The notes under the pieces are model-generated. The model searched no databases. It was not told the origin of the DNA and was given only the letters and a program-made list of their open reading frames with translations. From NCBI GenBank assembly GCA_023435265.1, contig JAEYRZ010000061.1, positions 1 through 43,190 on the forward strand: a stretch of DNA of 43,190 nt. Direction: 5' to 3'. The position numbers and the translations under genes are program-made. Position 1 is the stretch's first letter; every line of letters starts with the position of its first letter. Source of the stretch: Pseudomonadota bacterium (GTDB lineage Bacteria > Desulfobacterota > Desulfobacteria > Desulfobacterales > Desulfosarcinaceae). Positions 7,252 through 14,178 of this stretch are shown here, one piece after another.

Positions 7252-7911
7252 ATGAAACGGAATCTCAACGGCTTCAGTGCGAATCTTTTCCTTTGTTTCA
7301 TGGTTGCGATCGTATTCAGCTGCGGCGGCGGCGGTGGTGGCGGCGGCGACGACCCTGTTGTTCCGGATCGCAGCGGCGACGCGGTGATCGGACTAACCAT
7401 CGCGGATGGAGGCTTTTCGTCTACACCCCCCGCGGTCCCGCAAGGCTACACGCTGCTTCCCATCGATATAAATGCCGGTTACAGCCTTGGTCCCCTTGCC
7501 TATGTGTGGCTGTACTACAAAATGGGACCTGCCGACGGATCGCAGGGTGCGCCTCTCGCAGAAATCTACACCGTCAACCAGAATGATGGAGAAACACCGC
7601 TCGATCCAAATGATGTCCAAGTCCCGGTGAGCGTGGACGGAAATAATCGAACCAGCCCAATATGGCTTTACTATCGAACGGCCACGGAAAACGATCCCGT
7701 GGTCCGCTGCGTCGTCGTCGCAAATCAATCAAAGGGAATAACGGCCTACGGCCCCCCGGAAGCCGAGGGGCGGTATCGTGTGGTCTGGGTGGAGGAGTTG
7801 GATCCCGACAGCTGGAAAACCCCTGAAGAATACCCCCAGCCGGCCGATGCCCAGGATCTCAATGAGGGTCAGCTTGGGGACTGGATTTTCATCGGATACT
7901 GCACCGATTGA
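7252..7911 (+). CDS. Lipoprotein with a poly-glycine linker and beta-rich body
   Basis: The 219-residue product has a signal sequence ending in a lipobox (FMVAIVFSC, Cys at residue 25), followed by eight glycines and an acidic linker, so it should be anchored in a membrane on the outside. The body has repeated aromatic strands (YVWLYYKMG, IWLYYRTAT, DWIFIGYCTD) spaced about 70-100 residues apart. This resembles beta-prism folds such as MABP or Vps62-like domains, but the likeness is weak and I do not assign a family. AAGG lies about 8 bases before the ATG. Its stop is followed at once by copy B of the dispersed repeat, so gene plus repeat looks like a unit. Confidence 0.6.
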   Translation: MKRNLNGFSANLFLCFMVAIVFSCGGGGGGGGDDPVVPDRSGDAVIGLTIADGGFSSTPPAVPQGYTLLPIDINAGYSLGPLAYVWLYYKMGPADGSQGAPLAEIYTVNQNDGETPLDPNDVQVPVSVDGNNRTSPIWLYYRTATENDPVVRCVVVANQSKGITAYGPPEAEGRYRVVWVEELDPDSWKTPEEYPQPADAQDLNEGQLGDWIFIGYCTD

Positions 7912-7912
7912 G

Positions 7913-7974
7913 AAGGGCGAGGGGCTATACAATTGTCCGGGGGCGATCGGGGTCGAGACAAGCGGGATCGGGAT
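7913..7974 (+). repeat. Dispersed repeat, copy B
   Basis: GGCGAGGGG, an AATTGT gap, then CCGGGGGCGATCGGGG and CAAGCGGGATCGGGATT, matching copy A at 5309-5373 in the same orientation. It begins two bases after the stop codon of the lipoprotein gene. Confidence 0.65.
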
Positions 7975-8048
7975 TAAGCTGTGATAAGTTTTCGGCTTTA
8001 CAATGTATTACCAAGAAAGAATAACCGGCATAAAAAAGGGGACGGTTA

Positions 8049-8900
8049 ATGCCTTTTTGGCTCATAACAGCAGTAACCGGGCTTGCTGCAATTTTGGCTT
8101 TGTACCTTTCAAATCCCGAGCGACCATTGATTGCCATTCTTGCATCGGTTCTCATAGCAGGATCGACCGCATGGCAGACTTGGAGGGACTACAAGAACGA
8201 GCAAACACAAATCCATATCGAGAGGCATGTGATTGACCAGCTGAGTAAGCGCGTCAATGCTTTCCTTTCCGTCTTGAGCGATGCAGCCGTGCGAGGCGCA
8301 GATGAATTTATACCTGACACTGATGAGAAGTTCTTCTCATTGGATATGTCCAACCTAATTTGCAGAGAGATTAATGTATGGGAATCGAAACCTGTGGCGC
8401 CAGGCTTTCTTGCAGAATCAATTGCTCATGAGGCACGCAAGTTCGGTGTTGAAATTGGATTGATGGTAGATGCTCATGCCGACCATATGCCAATAGCCAT
8501 TTTGGAGGCAGTTACACGAGTTAAGTCCGGTTCTGGAATTGGCACACTCCAAACAGCTGCTATGTCGCATCCAGTCGATAAGAAGTACGGTATCACGCGC
8601 GCTCCACTACTCTGTTGGGGTTTCGAGCCCTTGGTCGCAGACTTGCTTTCTGACGTACACAAGCTGGTCCAATCCTTGAGAGAGGCAAGGCGTAAATATG
8701 GAATCGAGATGACAGAGGAGTGGCTTAACTACCCCGATAACTATTTGCGAAAGTTTCGTGGGCTAAATCGTTTCGGCCCTGAGGCATTAGCTGCCTTTAG
8801 GATTCAGAATCCAGGTGCCCCTGGACCCGGAATGTTTGGAAAAGGTGACCCAAATAAGGGCACTGAGTTCGATCCACGTTCGCCACGCCCAGGAGACTAA
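8049..8900 (+). CDS. Hypothetical membrane-anchored protein
   Basis: 283 residues. Two close membrane helices at about 4-20 and 27-44 are followed by a soluble domain of some 235 residues that should face the cytoplasm. The domain carries a long helix (NEQTQIHIERHVIDQLSKRV), a mixed alpha/beta middle and a Gly/Pro/Asp-rich tail. No family recognised and no catalytic motif evident. GGGG lies about 9 bases before the ATG. The next gene starts 26 bases after its stop, so the two are likely co-transcribed and may form a module with the ATPase-TOPRIM gene downstream. Confidence 0.6.
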   Translation: MPFWLITAVTGLAAILALYLSNPERPLIAILASVLIAGSTAWQTWRDYKNEQTQIHIERHVIDQLSKRVNAFLSVLSDAAVRGADEFIPDTDEKFFSLDMSNLICREINVWESKPVAPGFLAESIAHEARKFGVEIGLMVDAHADHMPIAILEAVTRVKSGSGIGTLQTAAMSHPVDKKYGITRAPLLCWGFEPLVADLLSDVHKLVQSLREARRKYGIEMTEEWLNYPDNYLRKFRGLNRFGPEALAAFRIQNPGAPGPGMFGKGDPNKGTEFDPRSPRPGD

Positions 8901-8926
8901 AAGAGTGCAGAAATGAATGGAGAGTG

Positions 8927-9442
8927 ATGGCTAATCCAATTGAGGGCCTAAAATTATCTTCCTCACATTTGCAGGCCATTGGTGAGGTGGCCTCCGAATG
9001 GTCTGCTCTTGAATTTTCATTTCAATGTGCAATGAGCATGGTTTCAAAAGTTCCTTTTGATACCATCGTGGCTTTTACCGCCCCTTCCCCTATGCATATT
9101 TGGATAGATATCCTGGAAAATTTACTGCAATTGAAACCTCTGAAGCCAGAGTTGTTAGAAAAGCTACGTACTTTAGACAAACGAATCCGAAAAGCGCAAA
9201 AGGATAGAAACACCATTGTGCACGCAGTGTGGAGTCAACAGTTTGCACTTGATCTCGGCAAGGAACTACTTGACGCATGCGATATGGCGTATGGAGTGGG
9301 ATTTCCAAAAAAGATCAAAGATGGCTTAATAAAGCAATTTTCTTATACATCAGAACAAATGCAAGCTGTTGCTAAGGAGATACGGGACCTGGCTGATGAA
9401 TTTCGATCTGTTTTTTGGGAAAAAGAAAAAGCAGGCGATTAG
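8927..9442 (+). CDS. HEPN-like protein (RX4H motif), hypothetical
   Basis: 171 residues, nearly all helical, with no membrane segment. RNTIVH (Arg94 to His99) fits the RX4-6H signature with a polar residue after Arg that marks HEPN nucleases of toxin and defence systems. The surrounding helices (EKLRTLDKRIRKAQKDRN before, LGKELLDACDMAYGV after) fit the helical HEPN fold. Short motifs of this kind can occur by chance, so the assignment is tentative. ATG 8927 is chosen over GTG 8924 because GGAG then has better spacing. It sits 26 bases behind a membrane-anchored protein gene and 94 bases before an ATPase-TOPRIM gene. Confidence 0.55.
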   Translation: MANPIEGLKLSSSHLQAIGEVASEWSALEFSFQCAMSMVSKVPFDTIVAFTAPSPMHIWIDILENLLQLKPLKPELLEKLRTLDKRIRKAQKDRNTIVHAVWSQQFALDLGKELLDACDMAYGVGFPKKIKDGLIKQFSYTSEQMQAVAKEIRDLADEFRSVFWEKEKAGD

Positions 9443-9453
9443 ACGATCACGCG

Positions 9454-9523
9454 ATTTAACCCCCCCAACCAAGCGCTGGTGGGAACGGCGAGGGGCATGC
9501 CGCCCCAAAGCTCCTCGTTAAGC
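9454..9523 (+). other. attC-like recombination site (tentative)
   Basis: ATTTAAC (9454-9460) fits the RYYYAAC box and GTTAAGC (9517-9523) the GTTRRRY box of integron attC sites, 70 bp end to end, within the normal size range. CCAAGC occurs nine bases inside the left box, and AGCTC lies just inside the right one, near where L boxes sit. The inner pairing is imperfect (GGGGC with GCCCC). It lies after a stop codon in the expected orientation. Confidence 0.35.
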
Positions 9524-9536
9524 TAAAGGTTTATAA

Positions 9537-11300
9537 ATGAGAATTACGAAGGTTACCTATCATCGATTTAAAAAATACCGTGACATTGAAATCACCCTAC
9601 GTGATGGTGTTTCTCTGATGGCCGGAGGAAATAGCTCGGGGAAAACATCGATATTGCAAGGCCTAGCAATATGGGAATTCTGTCGCACTGTGCTCGAAAC
9701 AGAACGTGGAAAACCAAGTATTTGCGTTGGGAGCAGCAATCAGGGAGTTGGTCTTGGAGATGATGAATTTTCCCCAGTAACTGTCCCTTCATTGAAGCAT
9801 CTGTGGACTAACTTGAAGACTCAGAAAACTGACGAGGCTGATGGATATACTCTTTGGATTCAAGTCGATTGGCTGGACAATGTTACGGAAAAACATATTC
9901 GTATTGGTCTTTCATTAGTAAATGATAGACTATTTATTCGAACTTTAGACTCGAATGTTTCACTTCAAGAAAGAGTCCCTCGTTTTGCATATATTCCTCC
10001 ATTTGCTGGCATTGCAGCCAAAGAGCCTCGATATACCCCAGCTATGATCAGGAAATTTATCGGCGAAGGACTGCCTGGAGCTGTTTTGAGAAATGTCATT
10101 TTGGATCATTATATCGCAAACGAAAAAGAACGTCAAAAAGAACGTAAAACAACAGGAAGCAGGAGGCTTAAAAGCTCTTTTCTAAAAAAATTGCGAAAAA
10201 ATGACCCGTATGAGCGCCTTTTAAAGCTATTAAATACAGTATTTTCTTATGGTATTCAAGTTAATGAGTTTAGTGATATTTATCATACGCATATTACGGT
10301 AGAGGCATTTAAAGGCGAAGTCCGTTCGGGTAGGTTTCAACGATTAAATAACTATACGCCGCGGGATTTGATGGTCGAAGGAAGCGGATTCCTGCAATGG
10401 TTGACTGTTCTATCTCTTACACTGGATCCAAAAATTACCATGGTTCTGCTTGATGAGCCTGATGCACATTTACACCCGGCTTTGCAAGAGGAGTTGCTTA
10501 GGGAACTCCGAGAAATAGCCGAGGAATTTGGAAAGCAGGTGCTTTATTCAACTCATTCCGCAGAACTGATAAAGTGCGAAGACCATTCTCACATTCTGAA
10601 TTGCAACAAACAAAGGCCATGCTATCTCAATGTTCGTGACCAAAAGATTTCACTTCTTGCCGGAATTGGGTCTGAATATACACCTCGGTTTGCTGATATC
10701 GAAAAGTACAAGCGTATTCTATTTGTCGAAAACGATTCAGATGCAAATATTCTAAGAAAAGCAGCAATAAAAATTGGAAGATCTTTGTCTGACACTTTTG
10801 TAGTATGGCCATGGGCAAGTGGCCACAAAGAACGCAAACTAATACATCTTGAGCTTCGAAAACTGTTCCCAGCCATAGTTTCGATCTCTTTGGTCGATAG
10901 AGATCACCAAACAATAGAAAGCGTTGATGCTGAACTAAAAGATAAACAGTATTGCGATGATAATGTAAATAGCTTTTTCCCCCGCAAATGGCGCAGACGC
11001 CATATTGAAGGATATCTGTTGCATCCAGATGCAATTGCACGAGCTACCAGAAGAAGCTCACAAGAAATTATAAGCCATATTGCACAGTTCTTTGCATTAG
11101 ACATATCAGGACGCATAGTTGACCAAAACGAACCGGAGCTACTTTTGCAGGCCAACGGAAAGGATATACTTGAGGAGAACACTCAGTCTATTAAAAATGT
11201 CTTTCATGCTGACAAATTCGATATTCTAGAACAAATGCAAATTGAGGAAGTCCCAACAGATATTATTAGGATTATCGATGAAATACGTGCTTTAATATAA
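9537..11300 (+). CDS. OLD-like ATPase with C-terminal TOPRIM-type domain
   Basis: 587 residues. The ABC/SMC-like ATPase part shows Walker A GGNSSGKTS (Lys36), a signature-like VEGSGFLQWL near 280, Walker B MVLLDEPDAHLHP (Asp306, Glu307) and the switch His340 in YSTHSAEL. The C-terminal part carries FVENDSD (Glu398) and LVDRDHQ (Asp454, Asp456), the acidic set of a TOPRIM nuclease domain. This layout is shared by OLD nucleases, Gabija GajA and the ATPase-TOPRIM pairs of the PARIS type, all linked to phage defence (family knowledge). No UvrD-like helicase (GajB) is adjacent, so Gabija is not supported. AAAGG stands 8 bases before the ATG. Two orphan genes, one HEPN-like, precede it on the same strand. 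Codon use is AT-rich compared with the genes to the right. Confidence 0.8.
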   Translation: MRITKVTYHRFKKYRDIEITLRDGVSLMAGGNSSGKTSILQGLAIWEFCRTVLETERGKPSICVGSSNQGVGLGDDEFSPVTVPSLKHLWTNLKTQKTDEADGYTLWIQVDWLDNVTEKHIRIGLSLVNDRLFIRTLDSNVSLQERVPRFAYIPPFAGIAAKEPRYTPAMIRKFIGEGLPGAVLRNVILDHYIANEKERQKERKTTGSRRLKSSFLKKLRKNDPYERLLKLLNTVFSYGIQVNEFSDIYHTHITVEAFKGEVRSGRFQRLNNYTPRDLMVEGSGFLQWLTVLSLTLDPKITMVLLDEPDAHLHPALQEELLRELREIAEEFGKQVLYSTHSAELIKCEDHSHILNCNKQRPCYLNVRDQKISLLAGIGSEYTPRFADIEKYKRILFVENDSDANILRKAAIKIGRSLSDTFVVWPWASGHKERKLIHLELRKLFPAIVSISLVDRDHQTIESVDAELKDKQYCDDNVNSFFPRKWRRRHIEGYLLHPDAIARATRRSSQEIISHIAQFFALDISGRIVDQNEPELLLQANGKDILEENTQSIKNVFHADKFDILEQMQIEEVPTDIIRIIDEIRALI

Positions 11301-11342
11301 CCGTTCCGAGGCAATAACGTTAAAAGCCAAATGGAGTAAGGA

Positions 11343-11735
11343 ATGAAATCTCTAAAGTCTCAACAAATGATTTTATATTTATGTGCTCTGATTTTAACCG
11401 GTTGTGCTTCCGGTTCAGCAATAATCACAGGGGTAAAGAGAACACCGATAGACCCTGGCCAGGTAAAACTATATTTGGAAGCTCCATCAAGCTATGATGT
11501 CATTGGAATCGTTAATGCATCAAGTGATGCAGGTTGGACTGAACAAGGCTCTCAAGATTATGCGGTTCAAGAGCTTAGGAATCAGGCGGCTAAACTTGGG
11601 GCAAATGGTGTGTTGTTAGAAACAACTGGAGAAAAAACATCTACGGCCGTGGGAAGTTTCGGGACTGGATACTTCTATGCAATCCCCGTGACAGCCAAGA
11701 CAGTAACCGGTAAAGCAATATATGTGTCCGACTAA
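11343..11735 (+). CDS. Small lipoprotein, hypothetical
   Basis: 130 residues with a lipobox LTGC (Cys at about residue 21) and a strong ribosome site (GGAGTAAGGA). The mature part has YDVIGIVNASSDAGWTEQGS followed by a helix ELRNQAAKLGANGVLLE. This strand-helix-strand arrangement occurs in YbjQ- and RcsF-like envelope proteins, a likeness only. Located in the orphan gene run, 42 bases after the ATPase gene, so possibly read through from it. Function unknown. Confidence 0.6.
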   Translation: MKSLKSQQMILYLCALILTGCASGSAIITGVKRTPIDPGQVKLYLEAPSSYDVIGIVNASSDAGWTEQGSQDYAVQELRNQAAKLGANGVLLETTGEKTSTAVGSFGTGYFYAIPVTAKTVTGKAIYVSD

Positions 11736-11819
11736 GTTGCACAAGGTGAATCTCATTTTCTGCATCAAGGTAACGGTAAATAGGCCGTTGCGCACTGGTG
11801 CCAAGTTTAGAGGAAGAGG

Positions 11820-12170
11820 ATGAAAAGAGCAATTATCGTTCTCGTTTTGTTATCGGTGTGCGCATGTGCATCGCACACTGGAGTCGTACCGATTGGTAAA
11901 GACACTTATATGATCGCAAAGCAGCAAGCGACCGGATTTCAAGGTCTCGGTAACATGAAAGCCGAGATTATCGCGGAATCCTCACGATATTGTGAAAGCC
12001 TTGGTAAAAATGTCCAGATCGTTTCCACTCACGAAACACAACCGCCATATATTTTCGGCAATTATCCGCGTGCTGAGATCCAATTCATGTGTTTATCCGA
12101 TGACGACCCTGACCTTCAACGCCCCAAGTTGCAAAAAACACCAGATACGGTGATTGAAATACGCAAATGA
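11820..12170 (+). CDS. Small lipoprotein, hypothetical
   Basis: 116 residues with a lipobox ending CAC (signal MKRAIIVLVLLSVCAC) and an AGGAAGAGG ribosome site. The mature part has GVVPIGKDTYMIAKQQATG and a helix with EIIAESSRYCESLGK. Similar short lipoproteins recur in prophages and islands, to my knowledge without a known function. Last gene before the tRNA-like fragment. Confidence 0.6.
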   Translation: MKRAIIVLVLLSVCACASHTGVVPIGKDTYMIAKQQATGFQGLGNMKAEIIAESSRYCESLGKNVQIVSTHETQPPYIFGNYPRAEIQFMCLSDDDPDLQRPKLQKTPDTVIEIRK

Positions 12171-12626
12171 TGAACCTCGGACGGACTCTTGGCGTAAATG
12201 ATGAATCGTTTATAGAGACGATGGGACGTCGCACAGATGGACGAACATGCGCGAAAACTTTTCGGAGTGTTAAAAGTGATGATGGCTTGGTAGGTCACCG
12301 GTAGGTCACCGGCTCGCAAACCCTTATCTGGCGAGGCGGGTCGCAGGTTCAAATCCTGCTGTCCCGGCCGAAATATACCTTCCGGATACGGCCTGAGGCC
12401 GAAGTTTTTGCAAGCTCCTGTCAAGTTTCAATTCGAGCTGCTTGGTCTATTACGGGGACACCTTGCTGATCTCTCTTTTTACAAAAAAATGTCTTATGCG
12501 TCTGTGGCATACGGTCCACCAAAGGGAGTGTAAAGGGCGGTGTTCGGCTCGGAGGAGGCCAGTCCCCAGGATCGCATGCGCGGCCGGGGCCGCCCCCTCG
12601 ATCGCTCCGGCATAAAGGGGTTCCGG
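12171..12626. other. Island-edge stretch without a gene
   Basis: Holds a tandem copy of the 11-mer GGTAGGTCACC (12289-12310), a small hairpin CTCGC/GCGAG (12313-12335) and the tRNA 3'-end fragment (12338-12370). Beyond that, to 12626, I see nothing interpretable. Confidence 0.5.
12338..12370 (+). other. tRNA 3'-end fragment, possible attachment-site remnant
   Basis: GGGTC as a variable loop, a perfect T arm (GCAGG, loop TTCAAAT, CCTGC at 12343-12359), then the 3' acceptor strand TGTCCCG, discriminator G and CCG instead of CCA. No matching 5' half (CGGGACA) or anticodon arm precedes it. Fragments like this are left at the far end of elements that integrate into tRNA genes. The acceptor sequence would suit a tRNA-Pro-like gene, a guess only. 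Confidence 0.55.
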
Positions 12627-12817
12627 TCAGTAGAGATATACTGTGCCGCTGCGAGTGAAAACGTAGACCGCCCCACAGTCGGTAGCCGAATTGTCGTCCT
12701 CGTTGCCGGCGATGCCGGTGGCGCTGCTGTCCTCCAGATAAGCGCCTCTTTGTTCACGAATAAAATGGTGCCATCCTTATCTATGATGAAGATGACATCA
12801 TCCAACCGATCCAAAAT
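12627..12817 (-). pseudogene. Gene debris: PAS-like and FG-GAP-like fragments
   Basis: On the minus strand, 12740-12817 reads ILDRLDDVIFIIDKDGTILF then VNKEAL, which looks like the start of a PAS domain. In another frame, 12627-12740 reads YLEDSSATGIAGNEDDNSA then TDCGAVYVFTRSG, a typical FG-GAP beta-propeller repeat, ending at a stop. The two pieces are joined out of frame and neither is complete, so this is a relic. Confidence 0.45.
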
Positions 12818-13452
12818 AATACCATATTCAATATTGAATTGGGGGGGTGCGCTCCTGGGTATGCTCACGGATGCCTTTGGGCCTCGGAGTTGTTCAAGAG
12901 AAAGCTCGATCAATCCTTTTGGTCCGTCACCGTTCCTCCACGCACCGCTGATTTGTGTTGAAGCGATTATGCTGAACGGAAACCTAGTATGCAAAGGGAG
13001 AATATCAATGATCATCTGATGTGTATGTGCAATTAAGTCAAGTTAAATTCAGGAGATCTGCAGCTCTCAAATGCTGATGCAACTCAAAGACATTGCGCGG
13101 CGATTCAACAATTCACATCCGTTTTCATAGCTGCCGTGTGAATTGCTGCACCCGTAAAAGCGTTTAAGCTGAAAACCGAGTTAATTAAAACCAGCCAAAA
13201 AATATGTTGCAATAGCGTCAGTGCTGCCCTATAAGCGTTCAAAAATCCCCGTATACTGATGGAACGTTTCCAGCCTGAGGCATCGATTCTAATTCGGTGC
13301 CAGAATCTGCGCGGTATTCTCTGACCTCGATGGCATGATTCCATTTGGCCCGACCTGTCTATAACTGTTTTATTCAACCGGATTGACCTGGATTTCGTTG
13401 AACTGCCCTCATTCACTATGCGCAGGTGTGTGACAGCGGACAAAAATCTTGG
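12818..13452. other. Gene-poor stretch, nothing recognised
   Basis: Overlapping frames on both strands have no ribosome site or family likeness. No promoter or RNA gene is evident. Confidence 0.45.
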
Positions 13453-13593
13453 CAGGCCGTTGAAAACGAGCATCGAGCCGTCAGGCAAGGTGCGCGGCTT
13501 TCAAAAAGCACAGCCTACACGCAGTATGTGCGCCTTTTTTGGACGCCGCGCAACACAGCATCACGGCTTGCGGCGAAGTCATTCAACAGCCTG
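13453..13593. repeat. 141-bp element with terminal inverted repeats
   Basis: CAGGCCGTTGAA (13453-13464) and TTCAACAGCCTG (13582-13593) are inverted repeats with one mismatch. Inside, AGCCGT and ACGGCT also pair. The ends resemble the AACAGCCTG-ended palindromic elements I recall from related genomes (memory, not a search). No gene inside; MITE-like. Confidence 0.5.
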
Positions 13594-13686
13594 TCAGTGA
13601 AGAACTCCATGTGGGAGTTCGCTGTCCACGTTTTCTTTACTTTACATAAGTACAGCACCAGGAAAGCAAAAAAAGGCGCTCAAGCA

Positions 13687-14115
13687 ATGATGCCGATTAT
13701 AATTTCACGCTTGGTGAGATGGTTTGAACTATCGGTCCTGTTACTGTGGGGCGCTGCATGCGCTTACGCTGCCGATCGAATTGAAGTCCTCAAAATCGAC
13801 CCCACGGAAAGAACAGCGGCTGTCAGAACGGAAGAGGGAACACTGGATATAATCCATGAAGGTGATGAGATTGAAACTCTGGGGAAAGTCATTTCGATTT
13901 CCGACAGGCGAATCGTATTGAAAAACAGCGCCTGCGAAATCGTCATGATCGAATTCATCGACGGGGTCCAAAGCGTTATGCGGGCCGCTAAAAAGGACGG
14001 AACGGCGCAACACCCGGCCCCGAAGAGTACCTTCGGTGCGGCTGGTGAAAAAAGCAACACGCCAGACAGCGAATATCGAACCGGAAAATCGAACGAAGCA
14101 AACGAAAAAGAATAA
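13687..14115 (+). CDS. Small exported protein upstream of the giant protein
   Basis: 142 residues from ATG 13687. The frame opens 261 bases earlier but runs through a repeat element, so that part is not credible. A signal peptide (LVRWFELSVLLLWGAACAYA) is followed by ADRIEVLKIDPTERTAAVRT, TLDIIHEGDEIETLGKVISI and SDRRIVLKNSACEIVMIEF, four or more short strands with a GD turn. This resembles the small beta domain of periplasmic PilP/GspC-type proteins. The last 45 residues are polar and probably disordered. It is periplasmic by inference. Sixty-three bases separate it from the giant gene, so co-transcription is plausible and a role in its export or anchoring is possible but unproven. Confidence 0.6.
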   Translation: MMPIIISRLVRWFELSVLLLWGAACAYAADRIEVLKIDPTERTAAVRTEEGTLDIIHEGDEIETLGKVISISDRRIVLKNSACEIVMIEFIDGVQSVMRAAKKDGTAQHPAPKSTFGAAGEKSNTPDSEYRTGKSNEANEKE

Positions 14116-14178
14116 GGATGCCCGCCGAGAACCCCTGATAATGATGCGAACCATCCATTGCTGCGGATAGGAAAGCCG

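Noticed and set aside
9537..11300. Gabija system
   Set aside because: The ATPase-TOPRIM protein resembles GajA, but no UvrD-like GajB helicase is adjacent.
12285..12370. Complete tRNA gene
   Set aside because: Only the T arm and 3' acceptor strand fit; no pairing 5' acceptor, D arm or anticodon arm precedes it.
12540..13019. 159-codon plus-strand frame
   Set aside because: It is the antisense of the FG-GAP/PAS debris and has no independent support.
13426..13686. Upstream extension of the small exported protein
   Set aside because: It runs through the 141-bp repeat element; the signal peptide begins at the Met at 13687.
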